NCBI RefSeq assembly: GCF_016545825.1
Contig: NC_052615.1
Location: 35,551,516 to 35,615,515 of the forward strand
DNA: 64,000 nucleotides
From: Eucalyptus grandis
Lineage: Eukaryota; Streptophyta; Magnoliopsida; Myrtales; Myrtaceae
Direction of reading: 5' to 3'
Part shown: one piece after another, positions 1 to 13,300 of the stretch
How positions within the stretch are numbered: position 1 is the first letter of the stretch
Layout: every line of letters starts with the position of its first letter
The notes under the pieces: generated by a model
Told to the model about the DNA's origin: nothing
The model's database searches: none
The model's input: only the letters and a program-made list of their open reading frames with translations
Program-made: the position numbers and the translations under genes

Positions 1-1654
1 TTAGACCAAATCTTTTATTAACATCACGTCAGGCCCATCAAACCAAGACTCTCTTATGCCTCATAAAAACATTACTTAGTTATAAAATTGTACCAATTGT
101 TTACTTGATCTTGTTTCTAGATCTTTAGCTGCTTAATTTCACGTATTGTAATCTCTTTTGTCACAAAAACACTAATAAATCTAATACAACAGAAAATTCA
201 GAGTATCTTTTCGTTTTTGGTTGACAATTGAAATGAGAAGGCTTAAAATTAAAACTGATCTTAATAACTTGGGTGTTGGTCAACTAATCAAATTGCATCA
301 TGAAAATTCCCCATTCCATAATAACCATAGCAATTGAATAAGTTATCACAAAAAAAAAAAAAAAAACTTCTGAATTAATCTCAGGAAAATTGTTTTCCTT
401 GAGATAAAAAATATGACAGTTTTTTTTAGGCTCAATTATGTTGAATCGAAATCGAATTTTCATTTGTTATGCTTAGTACATATATCCTAGGATGCCTTAT
501 GACCCATAGAAATATGTGCCAATTATGTCATCGTAATCCGGTATGAGTTAAGGTTGACTAATACCCGAGCATTATAATAATTTTGAAGTTCATTCATCTT
601 TTTAAATTATGCACGCAAACGCGTTTTGTCATCGTGATGCATAAGATATATGAAATTGTCTTCCAGCTTTATGAGTCTTTTAAAGAACTTGGAAATGGAC
701 TAAGCAAGTAATTTACGGGGCACTTAAAAATGTGGATTTGCGGGGAAAGATGAGAAGTGGAGAGACTTGGGAGGAGACTTTGTGATGGCGGTATTGTTGG
801 GGAAGATACAAAGTGGAGAGAGCTTTGTCTGATCTAAGACTATAAGTTGCAGAGTGGGTCTCGCTTGCCATATAAAAGATTAATATGAGTTGACCTGATT
901 TGCCTATATGGCAACTGAATGATGGAACTATGCATGAGCCCCCAATAGTTTCTCGGCCACCTTGGAGATTTTCCTCTAATGCCTCCTTCCCTCGTTCTTA
1001 ACAAAGTTTTAGGAAAAATTTAAGAGCTTGACCAAAAATCAACTATACCCGTTATAAAATAATTATTCTAAACTTTTTCATGTTAATAAAAATTGCAAAT
1101 TTTTTCATTGTAAAATAAATATCCTAAAATTTTTTGGTATCATAAAAAATCCCAAACTTATATCAGTATGATAAATATACCTTGCATATGCACTAACAGA
1201 ACCGAAATTTATCACAACCATTTCATTTCACGATTTGTAGAGGGAATCAATACCAACTTGCATTTTAATTATCAACTAGCTAGGAGTTTAGATATAATAA
1301 ATGGTGAAATTCATCACGATGGTTTCATCTTCCAATTTGTTTATGGAAACAATACTTGGTGCGGTTAACTTCTCCTAATGTTTAAGTGTACGAGCTTGTC
1401 ATTGCAACTCCCTAGCATGCCGGAAGCCAATTGTGTTTCCACATGAGGTGGAAAATATTAAAGATATGAGTAGACCGGAGGTTTGTCCATAAAATGACTC
1501 GAATTTGTGACCTCATGAAAAAGAGTGTGACCTCTTTATTAAGCGTGAAAGTCTCAATTACCTCAACGCACATTCTTGCAGCAATAACGGGATATAAGCA
1601 TTCAAACACAAATAAATGAGGATTATATTGGCAGCAAGGAGTGCATTTCTCCAT
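1..1654. other. AT-rich intergenic DNA, no gene recognised
   Basis: Long A/T runs and scattered short open frames on both strands; none shows a domain, a splice pattern or base composition like a gene. The stretch around 1020-1170 (repeats of 'cccaaactta'-type phrases) resembles degraded arms of the inverted-repeat elements found further right. Confidence 0.5.
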
Positions 1655-1752
1655 CTATTTTTAGTGTCACAACGTAATCCAATGTAAATAGGATGAACAG
1701 TAATCAAGAGAAAGGAATCACCTTTGAAATGCTCCGATCTTCTGAATCATAG
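1655..1752 (-). pseudogene. DUF295 (KIB1-4) C-terminal relic
   Basis: Read on the minus strand this short block gives LYDSEDRSISKVIPFS, parallel to MYDLEDHSIFQLSPFS in the larger DUF295 relic at about 5.1-5.2 kb; the two are also similar at the DNA level (for example 'gtcacaacgtaatccaatg' against 'gtcacaacataatccattg'). In DUF295 F-box-like proteins this is the last beta-propeller strand. The relic ends exactly where the copia LTR terminus begins (1753), so the retroelement probably inserted into an already duplicated or dead copy. It is too short to be functional. Confidence 0.4.
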
Positions 1753-2467
1753 AGGCTGTTGGGATATAATACGCAGAAACGATAAAATCTTTCAATTTAT
1801 GTTAACGCAGCGAAATCACCAGAGAAAAAAAACGAGAAAAATAAGAACGTTAGAAATTTACGTGATTTGGTCCGAATATCGGTACCTACGTCCACGGAAA
1901 GAGCCAGCAGCAAATAATCCACTATAATCGGATAATCGGAGTTTACAATCATTCACACGTTCAAGTGTTTCCCACACCTAGATTTAACTCCAAATCCAAA
2001 GTGTTTATAAATAAATAACTCAATTGGATATAAACTCACGGCACAAAATTCTTGCGAGTTTAAGCTTTAAACAAAACGCTCTACGTACACCAAATTTAGG
2101 AATTTCAGCGTTCGTATTTGGTCCGCGTACGTACGGCTTCGCGTATCTCCTCAAAAGCTTCGCATGGCTTCTCTAGGTTTTTTTTCTCTCTTTCACGGCT
2201 CCTTTTTGTGGCTTGTTTCTACGTAATGGGCTTCGGCGGCAACGAAGGGTTTCATTTTCCCTTTTACGTGTGTGTGTGCCCAAGGTCGCCCCACCACTTT
2301 TGATTCTTCACGTGCAGGGCTTCTTCCTTCGGCGGCATCTTCCTCATTCGGCCTCCTCCTGCAGATAAAGAAAAGAAAAACCCTTGCTCCTTTTTTTTTT
2401 TTTTCCTCTTTTATAAATTTGCAAGAGTCCAACGAATCATATTCTGTAAATGCTCAAACTCAAGACA
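1753..2467 (-). mobile_element. Ty1/copia LTR (3' LTR of a truncated minus-strand element)
   Basis: The left edge reads TGTTGGGATATAATACG, the inverted form of a typical CCCAACA LTR end, and it abuts non-element DNA. The right edge (about 2467) is followed by 'aattctccaccttggcttg' (2476-2494), whose reverse complement holds the purine tract AAGGTGGAGA expected just upstream of a copia 3' LTR. Pol remnants continue immediately to the right on the same strand. The matching 5' LTR is not seen, so the element is truncated. The LTR length of about 715 bp is an estimate; the right boundary is uncertain by some 10 bp. Confidence 0.55.
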
Positions 2468-3062
2468 TAATTTAATAATTCTCCACCTTGGCTTGATATT
2501 TGAAGCTAGGTTATAGTGCTCATCATACATGTTCTTTCTCCCGTGCCCCGATAGACGCTTACTCTCTACCGCCAATAGAGCAAGTAGAGCTTGAGCTTAA
2601 GCCAAAGGAATAGACTTAGTCATCATGTCTACTAGGTTATCCATGTAACAATCTTTTTGACAATAACATTACTCTTAGCTAAGACATCTTGGATGAAGTG
2701 GTACCCGATGTTGATATATTTCGTTCGCTCATGATAAAAACTAGATTATACGCCAAATATATCGCACATTGGTTATCATAGTGTATATCCACACTTTTCT
2801 GTTTTAACCCAAAGTTCGAGAGCAAATTTTATAACTATATCGCTTCTTTCGCTACAAGGTTAGTGCCATATACTCTACCTTAGTCGAAGACAAGCCAATG
2901 TTATCTGTAAGGACACTTTTCAACTAACCGCACTACTCGCTAGCGTAAACACATATTACATTAAAGACCTGCAATCATTCAAGTCACTGGCGTGATCCGA
3001 ATCCATAAAACCGGTGATCTCATTGCCATTGCTGTCATTCCCGTACACTATACCCACATCGG
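2468..3062 (-). pseudogene. copia pol remnant (RNase H end)
   Basis: On the minus strand the stretch 2941-3060 reads as a copia RNase H-like segment: a GFMDSDHASDLNDCRSL phrase with the conserved Asp, followed by a stop where a Gly-Tyr-Val motif is expected. Nearer the LTR comes the usual copia C-terminal tail (LVDMMTKSIPLA-like, then a HYNLASNIKP-like phrase) and the polypurine tract. Frameshifts and stops are frequent. The coding remnant is cut at about 3062 by the inverted-repeat element, and no reverse transcriptase or integrase is recognisable beyond it. It is dead. Confidence 0.6.
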
Positions 3063-3066
3063 GGAC

Positions 3067-4070
3067 AAAGTGTTGTGTACGGCGCTCATTTTGGTGCCAA
3101 AAATTTCCGTCGAGATAATTTAAGTGTCAAATCGAAGGAAAAACGATCATTTTGCTATCACCGAGAGATTTTAGCTAAAATGATTACGTGGCTTTTATAT
3201 TTTAAAATAAAAAATCGACATGGCTTTTAAACGACTTCCTTTTACGTCCTCCTTAAGAAAACAACATCATTTTTGTCGTCATACGTGAATGGCCTCACAA
3301 AAATGACACCACACAACTCATATGGAGATTGAAATTAAGGTTTTTGTCGATCCTCACCCAACGCCGACCTAGCTCGCTTGGCCACCGTTGCTCGGCCACC
3401 ATCATCAGTTGCTCGACTAGGTGAGCGAGGAGAGGCTGAGGTTGTTTCTCGGGCAAGAAGCGATGGGAAGAATAGGAGGCGAGGGCGGAAGAGGAAGAAG
3501 GGGGGTCGAAGGTGGAGAGAGAGAATATGAGGAGGGCGCAGATGGAGATGGTGGATTAGGCATTGCTCAAGGAGCGGCTGAAGTGGGTCCTTTTGAAGGT
3601 GGAAGGAGAAGGATGAGGAGAGGAGGAGGAGGACAAAAGCTTGGCTTGTCGACAATGTTGGACAAACCGGAGGTAGAGTTGTGCTGGTGTTGGTGCCGGT
3701 GCCGGTGCCGGTGCTGGTATCGCTGCTAGTGTTGGTCCTGGTGTTGTTCTTTGGGGAATAAGACAACGGGGAAGTTCATGCCATGCCTTCTCTCTCTCTC
3801 TCTCTCTATCTCTCTCTCAATTTGGGGATTTAAGGTTCTAACTTGGGGAAAGATGCCAAACAGCGTCGTTTTGTTGTTTAGATGTTGATTGTACTCTTCG
3901 GTGAACCACATCAACTTCAAAACTTAATAAAAAAGTGCCACGTTGGATTTTCGGTTAATCGGATCGGCGTTAACACTAAAATGATCATTTTCAAATTTTT
4001 TGGCACTTAAGTGATCCAAAATAAACTTTTTAGCACCAAAGTGAGCGCCATACACAACTTTTGGCACTTT
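3067..4070. mobile_element. 1 kb inverted-repeat (foldback/MITE-like) element
   Basis: The left arm (from 3067: 'aaagtgttgtgtacggcgct') returns as a reverse complement at the right end (about 4000-4070: 'gagcgccatacacaactttt'). The arms stay similar for about 100 bp, including 'gatcattttg' and 'ggtgccaaaaa' motifs. The middle (3340-3830) is more GC-rich, holds a GGTGCC/GGTGCT minisatellite at about 3688-3730 and a CT microsatellite, and explains the spurious overlapping open frames there. It sits inside the copia pol remnant. I could not settle its target-site duplication. Confidence 0.55.
3788..3818. repeat. (CT)n microsatellite
   Basis: Nearly pure CT dinucleotide run with one interruption, inside the inverted-repeat element. 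Confidence 0.9.
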
Positions 4071-5096
4071 TAGTGTACTTATTCCCTAAGTAATATAATC
4101 CTTCTATCTTAAAGCTCTTAGTACCAATTGTCCCGACAGTTCCCACGAACCAGCTGTATTCGTCCTCTCTGCATCCTCACTATTCACTCGATAACCCCAA
4201 GTACCACTCACAAGTGTCACGAGTATGGAAGGATTTGTGGACCATGACACTTACACGGCATAAGACGGTCTTAATTAGCTATTAAGATCACTTTCTTGAA
4301 AAAAAAAGTTTCATAAATAATTACATGTCGGAAGAAGAACTCCAAGGTGGCCGGATGGCTGCTATTTCGGTTTTCTTCACGTCAATTTCTGATTTTACAT
4401 TTTCAATAAGAGGTTCCATTATTCCTCATGGTAAATTCAATAATTTGTTCTCATAAATTGTCGAACATAGATGAGCGCATAGATGTTAAAATAGCTTAAA
4501 AGTTTATAAGTTATCATCCATTAGTTTGGCGTTATTCAACATTTATCATCTTCAGAATAATTTTCAGTTTAGCCTCACAATGAATGAGCATATATAATAA
4601 ACAATTCTAAAATCACGAAAATGCCGAGGTCATAGAATTTTGCTAGATTTTAATTTTTGTTGTAAGATATATCATAAGATCGTCATTGTAATTACTGAAA
4701 TAATTACACGTGTTTTGTTTCTAATCAACAAGTAAATATTGCCCTCACTTAAAAAGCAATCTAGATTCATACCTGGCGTTATATGAACTTTTTCAAATGA
4801 TTATAACGAAACAACACATTACATTTTATGGAAATCATATGATCTTTTAATTTTGCTTGTTCAAAAATAACTTCCGTTCATTAAGGCCCAATAATTGCTC
4901 AGTCTATTTTGGAGCTGGGCTTTTGCAGCCCGACCCGATTGTTTGCTTCTGGCGGGGCAGTGTAATGAGAATAAGGGAGAATGATCCAAATAACAGGAGA
5001 TTTACCAAAAGGACGAGTATTTGCACAAAATACTTACAAACATAATCCACTCTATGTTATAACCTAGATAATGACAGGCATAATTGTTTCTCCGTC
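4071..5096. other. Intergenic, nothing recognised
   Basis: AT-rich. The first 150 bp may be further copia pol debris on the minus strand, since it lies just beyond the element that interrupts the pol remnant, but I could not read a conserved motif. The open frame at 4857-5045 has no recognisable feature. Confidence 0.4.
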
Positions 5097-5800
5097 AATT
5101 TTTATGTGTCACAACATAATCCATTGTAAATAGGCTGAATAGTAATCGATATTTGAGAAAGGCGACAACTGGAAAATGCTATGATCTTCCAAATCCTACA
5201 TGTGAATATGTCAATCGTCATGCTGAACAAAATATATGACATTTTCTTAACTCTCAAGTCTTTTGAAGAGCACGAAATTTCTCCACAAGTAGAATGAAAA
5301 ATTATTTGATCGCCGATGCTTTTCAGTTCCTCTCATGTCCCTTCTGCAAAATTCATCCGGAAAACCATAAACCCATAGATTTGTGCCATTGGGAAGGCAT
5401 CTATCATCTCTCTCGTGACTAATAGATCTTCGCCGAATATTATAAGATTATTGCGGGATGCCCATATGCATCCGGGATTTGACCCTTTAATATCTTTATT
5501 CCCTAATGTTTGTACTTGCAGCTCTGAGTTCTCAATGTCAGCAATAGCCAATTCGTGATACTTCAACAGCAAGAAAATCTCCCCTTTGAAGATTGTGGCA
5601 CAACTGATGGAAGGTTCGACCTTGTGCCTCTTGAATGTGTCCTCGCCGGATGTGCAACATTCGATGATGTCCTCTCGCACATCAACCACCAGAACATATG
5701 ATTGAGGATCTTTTGACAAAGACAACAAGAAACAACAAGAGCATGCGAAGTTTTCCAAAGGTGGGAGCCGGGTTTCTCCAAAGAAGCGGGACTCCAAAGG
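5097..5800 (-). pseudogene. DUF295 / KIB1-4 beta-propeller F-box-type pseudogene fragment
   Basis: The minus-strand frame 5797-5333 is open for 154 codons and carries family phrases: an NPGCIWASRNNLIIFGEDLL block and an IYGFMVFRMNF block. In plant DUF295 proteins these are the 'sRNN.lVes.geLl.V' and 'fkVfrmdf' strands. Beyond the stop the homology continues (SIGDQIIF, SSKDLRVKK, MYDLEDHSIFQLSPFS) down to about 5097 but needs several frame changes. Upstream, minus-strand sequence up to about 6060 may be the degraded N-terminal half. Intact family members have an N-terminal F-box and about 350-400 residues; here no F-box and no continuous frame are seen. These proteins normally act in SCF ubiquitin ligases. 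I call it a relic. Confidence 0.5.
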
Positions 5801-6247
5801 CAGCGGTCATCAGAATCTTGATCTTACACGAGCAACCATTTGCGACTTGAAGTGATGCGGAACCTCCTGTTGCGTAAATCGGGAATGATCCTCGTGTGGT
5901 GGTGGTCCTCGAAATGTCGTACAAAGTTTGCCTTTGACCTTTCCATCCATGGCATATTTCCAGCCCAAGGCAAGGTCAATTGCCGGGAGGAGGAGGATGA
6001 TGGTAGCTCCTTTGCTTTTGTTTTACAACGGCCAAGGCACCCTTTTCCATCTTTTGCAAAATCAAACTACACGACAGTACCGGTAACGCAATAAAATGCA
6101 AAGCAAGTAAACATCCATTTATCTTAGTAAACTGTCTCTCTTTGAATTTCCTAATTAACCCTCATTCATAAAATCCAAGATGAAATTAGCACAGTAGGGT
6201 TTTATATCTACCAACACGTCAATGTCAAAGTTCACGTTGCGAATTTA

Positions 6248-6535
6248 GGGATGTCAACAGTTTAGTTCAGCTCAAGTTTTTAGGAAATCTGAACTAAACC
6301 GAACCGAATCACAACCCGAATGGTTTTCGGTTTTTCAATTTTTTCCTTGCTTATTGGAACCAAATAGAATAAGAAGTGAGAAAGATGATGGATTTTAAGT
6401 TGGGTGTTTAATTTTTATTCAAAATTTCAGTTCAGTTTGGTTAACCAAACTGAACTGAAATAGCCCCATCGCTATTTAATTTTCATTTGGTTTGGTTTGG
6501 TTCGATGTTGATTACGGTTCAGTTCTGACACCCCC
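6248..6535. mobile_element. MITE with GGG(A/G)TGTC terminal inverted repeats
   Basis: It starts GGGATGTCAAC and ends in the reverse complement of GGGGGTGTCAG. Internal arms are complementary (runs of 'aaccgaaccgaa' against 'ttggtttggtttggttcg'), and an inner perfect-looking palindrome 'cagtttggttaaccaaactg' lies near the middle. This is the familiar plant foldback MITE type built on a TGTCA-AACCGAACC theme, possibly hAT-related. Target duplication not resolved. Confidence 0.6.
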
Positions 6536-7372
6536 ATTGCTATACAGTCACTTTTGTTGTGGGTATCTTGGCGCTTATTAAGTTGATGGAAGCCTCCTCA
6601 TTGCCATCCGATTCAGGGACTAGTGAAATCAGGATAGTCCATCCTCTGGCAAATACCCTCGGTGTGTTCTTGAGATAATGACTTGCCAACATCTAATTTG
6701 TGAGACATAACGTCTTATATGTAGTGCAAAACTAGATTTAAGCTTGATCACATGGACTTAATTTAGGCCTTTTTCATGTAATGGGCAGACTGAAGTTCAA
6801 GACCTATTTAAGTTAATTCTCTAAAATTAACCTCAATTTGGCCCGTCCTCCCATGGAAATTTCGCCTACTTGATCCCCTAGTGCTAGCTGAATTTTGTCC
6901 TGCTATGTGGGCTTAACCCGTTCACTTTTAAATTCATAATCGCCCATCGACAGTCCATTGCTAATGCAATTAATAAAAATATAAACTAAATAATAAATGA
7001 CCTAAATTACATCCTATGCAACTTAATTCTAAATTTTTTGTTATTTTTATGTAATAAATAAATGAATTTAGATTTCGACAGTGGAATTTGCTTTGCTTAC
7101 GTCATAAATCAGGAAGTTTCGTGCCGATAGGAATTCCTCCACACGGGCTTGAAAAGGCCCTAAAACGGTTGATGAAAGCCTCGTCCGATCTCCCACTAAA
7201 ACGTATTTTCGATTTTTACTTCCTTCGGTCGGTTCCTTTTGGATCTACCCTCTCGCCTCTGCGTAATCTCGCGCGACGAGAACCCTGACCTGATCGGCGG
7301 CGGCGGCGGCCTTCGATCTCCGACCTCGACGCGCCTTTCTGCGCCCCATCCGCATTGATCGGAGCCCGAAGG
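6536..7372 (+). other. Upstream and 5' leader region of the golgin-like gene
   Basis: No coding feature. The AT-rich part ends at about 7100; from 7190 composition turns GC-rich (CGGCGG, CGATCTCCGACC) as expected for the 5' leader and first exon of a plant gene. No convincing TATA box was found at a suitable distance, so transcription may start from a TATA-less promoter. Confidence 0.35.
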
Positions 7373-10300
7373 ATGCGGAGCCCTCTCGCGAACTGGAGGG
7401 AGAGCTTGGAGAAGATCGCCCTCGCCGTGCACGACGGCGGCGACGACGACGACGACGACGGGGAGGGGCTCGAGATCTACCGCCGGAGCAACGGGGACGC
7501 TTCCTCCGTCTCCGATCGGAGGAACTCGCACGGCCTCGCGCATTCCCCGTCCCTCTCGCGGTCCCCGGTGGCCAACGGATACGGCTCCGCTCACGATTCG
7601 GAGGTGCGCTTTTCGATTGGGCTGGCGTTTTCACGAAATCTGATGTGCGTTTGCCTGTGGAGCCGTTGCTTCAGCTCGTTGCGTCTTCTCTGTTATGTTC
7701 AATTTTGGGTTGAATAGATGAGTCTCGCTCCTGAACTGCGGTCGAGGAAAATTGTTTTGTCTAGGCAAGATTCGATTGACTTGTGGTGGCTAATATTGTT
7801 GCTCAATTGATGAGATGCGACATTGGAATCTACTTGCCGACTTTGAAGACGCATACCCTTTTTATTGGTAGGCATGCGTGCTTAAGGTTCTGAGAGATTT
7901 AAATCTAAATTACCGTCGTCTGCATTGCAAAAATTCGAGCTTGTCTTCCAAATGCAAAATCAAAAGGAGTTCATTGCTCGACATTGTGACTTTTCGCAGT
8001 TGGATTAGAGTTACGGCATGAAGACCCCAGTTTTGAAGCTTGAATAAATTGCTTCATCTTTAAGCATTTGAAGCCTGAATAAATTACTTCATCATTAACC
8101 TTTAAGCACAAATAAGTGGTTTGTGGTTCCTTGCGGTGAACTCTTAAAGATAGCATTTGACTTTTGGTGCTGCTGAATGTTGTATGTACTTGTAAGGCAT
8201 CCCATCTTAGGCACTCTGCAACTCTACACCGTCTACTCTAGGGTGTCAGGACGTGTAATTTTTGTCCCCCCGGGTTTAAAGTGATGTTTCCCTTTGATCC
8301 TGTCAATATGCACAACTTTTCCTGCTTCACAAACTGATGCCTTTGGACGCAATCAGAGCGAAGCAGATACATTGAAAAATAGATGCTCAGAATATATGTC
8401 TTAAGCATGGTCTTTCTTTACTGTTTTCTTTTCGGTAATTTCATTTGTGAGGATTGCTTAGTCCAATCACAATTGTTATTCTTATCTGGTAGATTGAGCA
8501 ATACGAAGCAGAAATCAAAAGGCTACAAGAATCAGAAGCCGAAATAAAGGCCCTATCAGTAAATTATGCAGCTTTGCTAAAGGAAAAAAAGAGGTAAATT
8601 GATGGATGATTTGCTGCTCTTATTATGATAATTGATGCATGAGACTCGCATCGTTGGAATCAGTGCTTTAAAGTTATCAAAAGCTATCCATTTGGTTTAA
8701 TGGCTTGACATCTGGGGTAGTTTCATTCTTCGTACCGCTAGATATGTACTCCTGATGCAATTTATTTCATGAGATGCAGGTTATTGTGTTCTTTAGTAGC
8801 TTGGACCTGAACTTATGTATAGTTGATGTCCTGAAACTTGCAGATGTGATTGATCCCTCATAAAGATTTTATAGTCCCTGGAAGTTGTTCAATTGTCTTT
8901 TCTTTCTCCCCAGTGAACCTAGTCCATTCCTAAAAAATTACATTCCTGGATCTCATCTGGATGCGCTTTCATAATTTTTTTGTCCTTTGCTCTTCCTTTT
9001 AAATATTCAAAACTGATTAGTTTTCAAAATATCTTCATTTCAGTCTGATCTTTGTTTATCCTACTTAAGAAGAATATGACCGGTGGCACACATGTGCAAT
9101 GAACATTCTATGATTGAGCTACTTGTCATGACTCCTTGTCTGTTGTGATGGATTCACTGTCTTATTGATCAGTCGTTATTTTTCCAAGTTTGCAAAATAT
9201 GTACTCACTCATTTACAACTTTTTCTTGTCAAGCAGGATCATATTTCTAGACTGAACAAAGAAAATGGAGCATTGAAGCAGAATCTGGATGCAACTGTCA
9301 ATGGTATTAGAAATGAAAGCATGAGAGCATCTATAAATAGCACAAATGCACTCAAGGTAGGTCATTGAATGTAGGTTGGTTTGGAAAAGGACGTATATTG
9401 TCAGAAAACTTTTCTGCTTTTATTTAACAATGAATCATTTGGTTGAATGTTCTTGGGAATGGTTGGTACATTCATTCTGACTTTTCTACTATATTTGCAT
9501 TGCTTTTAACTGGCACAAGTGGTGACTTGAAAGCTTGGTTCTTTGCTCACTTTCAGACCCTTCACGTCACATTATTCTGTTACATCAGAAAGTCTAGCTG
9601 TATCAATATTTTACGCTCTTGCTCATGTTTATAGACGTGTTCTAATCATAATTCAGCAGATGCTGATCAGAATGACTCAAGGGTGCATTCAGGCATTTGG
9701 TCACTAACAATTGTTAGAGATATGAAACAGTGACACAAGGAAAGAGAACTCATAAATATGCCAGATATCTTTTTTTATTTGCCTAGTTGTGCCATGGCAT
9801 CTATTTTATAATATTGCGAGGTTTCCAGTTGTCTGAAGACTGGTCTCTGAACTGTAAAAGATGCGGAAAAACAACCTTGGTACTGTTAGTATTTTGTCAT
9901 CCTGTGCTATGAGGAAAGTCATAGAGAGAACACATTTATGAGATGACATTTGAACTGCTTGACAATGACAGAGTACTAGAAATGAGAGCTGGACTAATAA
10001 AAGCTAAATTACTTGGCTTCCATGTCATCCTTTTCTGACCAATGGGAATTTGGTATTGTTCTGCTATATTATCGTTTGGCATAGATGTTTTATACATCTA
10101 TAGAAATTACAGATTATTTTGCCTGAAGAATATAAAACTTAAGATGGCAATGTGCCTGAATATTCTTCGCAATGTTTAGGAGGGTAATGGCCAATCACCA
10201 AACCAGCAACACAAACTTGCATCGCAATTGAAAACACGTTCAGTGTAAATCATGGACAGAATGGTACTATCTCAAGACTGGACATTGCTGGCAATGGAAC

Positions 10301-13300
10301 TAGGCATGCTGGAGAACACGGCGGTTTTGGGCAAAAGAAAAGGTAATGGCACTTTGTGTTCAATCCTCCTTTTGTTATGTGGATGCTAGCAGTTCGTATA
10401 ATGCATGGTGGAGGTAGAAGTTTTTTCTTAATTAGTCTATGTCTTGTCACTCAAAGATGATCTTAAATACATACGCTTGACAAATATCTATGAATGCCCT
10501 TTAGGAGCTTGCAGATTTGCTAGAAGAAAAAAACCGGTCCCTTGCAGCACTACAAGCTACTCACCAGTTACAAATTGGAGAACTCAGGACAGAACTGGAG
10601 AAGGAAAAAGATTAGCAACTGTAGACATTGAATTGCAAGGTTTATTCCAACCCTTGCGATTATTATGCATTGAATTAGAGTGCATGTGATTTTTGGGCTT
10701 CTCATATATTGATCTCATTTTCAGAGGAACGCAAGTTGAATGAAGCATTTCAGACCAAACTTCAGTCACTGAAGGATGAGAAGGATAAAGTAAGTGCTTT
10801 AGTTTTGTTTTCATTTCCTAGTATGCCTTATGGTTATGCATCACCATTCTTTGTTTGTAAGGATTACCTTACCTGTTTATTTGTTCACATAATCGCTTTT
10901 CAGAATGTCTAGTTAGGTTATTGTAGTTCTAAAATGATGTCAATTAGGTCTATCTTCAAATATACCTGAAAAACTAGCTGGCCATGCACTTTACCTAGAG
11001 TGATGTGACACTTTTTCCACATGCCAGCAGCTACGTGGGCTACTTCACGTGAAGTTTCCACTCTCAAAGTACAACTAACCAAATGAAGATTTGTAAAGTA
11101 GAATGATTTGGAAAAAAGGAAGCCCCAAATTCGATGACCAAAAATTTGTAGCAGCTACTTCTCTGGCCAAAATACCTTCTCTTTTTATTACAGCTCAAGT
11201 GAACACTGATGTCAAAGTAATTATCTTTGGTACTGGTCATTTTCTTTTCCTGACTTGGTGGAGCTAACTCAGATGTCTTCTGTTTTCTATTTTTTCCTAT
11301 TGGCAGATTTTCATGGAGATGAATAAAGTGCGCAACGAATTGAATGAGAAATTATTAGAAATAAAAAGATTGCAAAATGGATTGGACAGGCATGAGAACA
11401 AGGATGTTGATGGGACTTTTGAGAGACTGAAAAAGAGTGATTGCCTCCCTGGAGAAGGAAAATATTGACCTCAAGGTTGTGATCTGCTGTTAGTGTCTAT
11501 AATGCTTTTCCCCCAATTTTCACATGTTAATTACATTTTTGGTTATTTCTTCACTGTCAAACTGTGTGGTTAATGATTTTTGTAGGCGGAGAAAAGTGAA
11601 CTTGAGGTTTGTTTTGAGGACGACCAGGAACTCTTCAACTATCAAAGGAGCCCAAAGTAGTGTAAATGAGGTGATCTTTTTTTTTTTTTTTTAATAAATT
11701 TATAAATACCTATGGCACTAGTAATGATGACATTATGATAGATTTTACATTTTATAATCTTTCTGTGCTACTTTTTCTAAGCAAAGATACTTGTACAGGA
11801 TGTAGTTCCTTTGGAAGTTCTCGTGAAAGAGACGAATTAAAGCAGTCCCTGCAAAAATTGGAGAATGATTTGAAGGAAACATGGAAAGAGAGGACAAAGC
11901 ATTGCGAGAATTGAGCCGGCTTAAACAACACTTGTTGGATAAGGTTACTTGTTCATTGTTTTTATTTGCTTTTGGCAGAATAAATTGTCATTTAATCAGA
12001 TGTTGGTAGAATAGTGGTCAATAAATCAATCATGCTAAATTAGTTTTGACATTCGGATGAGTTATTTGCTGATTGCTGAATATGCTGGCGGCCCCGTATG
12101 CTTTTTTTTTCATCTTAGACATTTAATTATTTGTGAAAATATCTTTGCAAGTAACGAGTGAAAGTAGTAGGCCTCACTTTACTTTGATCAGGTTATTGAT
12201 GGTTCGCCTCAATGCTAACACAAATATGAGGAGAAAAAGAGAAGGAAAATAAAAATAGAGTTCCGATTGTATCGAGCATAATGTTTTAATTTTCATCTTC
12301 TAGTCTTCTATTTATGCATTTTCTCTCCAATTATCTGTTCTGCACATTTTTAATAGCCTAAAATCTTCTCTCTACAATAACAATAGAAACTACACCTTTT
12401 TCCCCCGTAAGAGGATTAATCACATAAGTGCAGCTACTTTATCATTTTATATTAAGTGGCATGTCCCCTTGAAGATCCATAATTTTCAGGTTCTCATTAG
12501 AAAATATGATTGTTTTTTCTTAGGCCTTCACTATGCCCTTTAACCATTGGTCATTTCTTCTCAATTGAGCTTCTTTAACTATGGACAACCAATAATTTTA
12601 AATTGTGACTGGTATCTTGTAATATCTAGGATTTATTGCCCTGGTTTTCCAATTTTTTATATTTGGCCTTTTCTTTTTCTTTTTCTGCTTACATTTAGCA
12701 TTAGTGGGAAGGTTCATCATTGTCGAGTATCGTTTCTCTCTTTTTTCTACAGTTATGCCTGGTCCAATCATTGTCGTAAATGTTGCAGAAGTGTGCCCAT
12801 CAGTCATTGCGGAACTTTGCACCACTTTCTACACCAATGCGATTGAGTGAATGTAATTAGTTTTTAAATATGACTCAGAGTTCTTTGTTCGTATCTATTT
12901 TCGTGCACAGAGATTCCTTTTCTTTCCTTGTTGCTTTAATTTTGGCTAAGGTTTATATAATCATGCCCCAAGTACTTTAGCAACCTGTCTGCACGGATGA
13001 AACGCTTAATCTGCTCTAAGAATCACATCTTATTGCTGCTTCTGCTAGACTTAGGAATATAAACTTATTACATTATAAGTGAATTTAATTTACAATTTTT
13101 GCTGTCAAAGTTGAGATTATTTTCATGCTGCAATTCATATAGGAATCTGAAGAATCAGAAAAGATGGATGAGGACAGAAAAGTAATTGAAGAATTGCGAG
13201 AGACCAATGTGGCTCCAGAAAACTCCAGATTATGCACCTTGAAAGCTCTTAACCAAGCAATAGCAAATCAGGATGAGTTGCGGATGAATAGTAGCAATGA

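Noticed and set aside
600..690. A further DUF295-like piece on the minus strand (KDS, SYILCITMT)
   Set aside because: The match to the 5.2 kb relic is short, needs frame changes and is in the wrong order relative to the 1655-1752 piece.
3335..3766. 143-codon minus-strand frame rich in Thr/Gly and Ser/Leu
   Set aside because: It lies in the GC-rich minisatellite core of an inverted-repeat element, and the Thr-Gly repeats come from the GGTGCC tandem run.
7196..7634. Long minus-strand open frames opposite golgin exon 1 (Arg- and Val-rich)
   Set aside because: They are shadows of the GC-rich, Asp-run-bearing first exon on the plus strand and show no domain.
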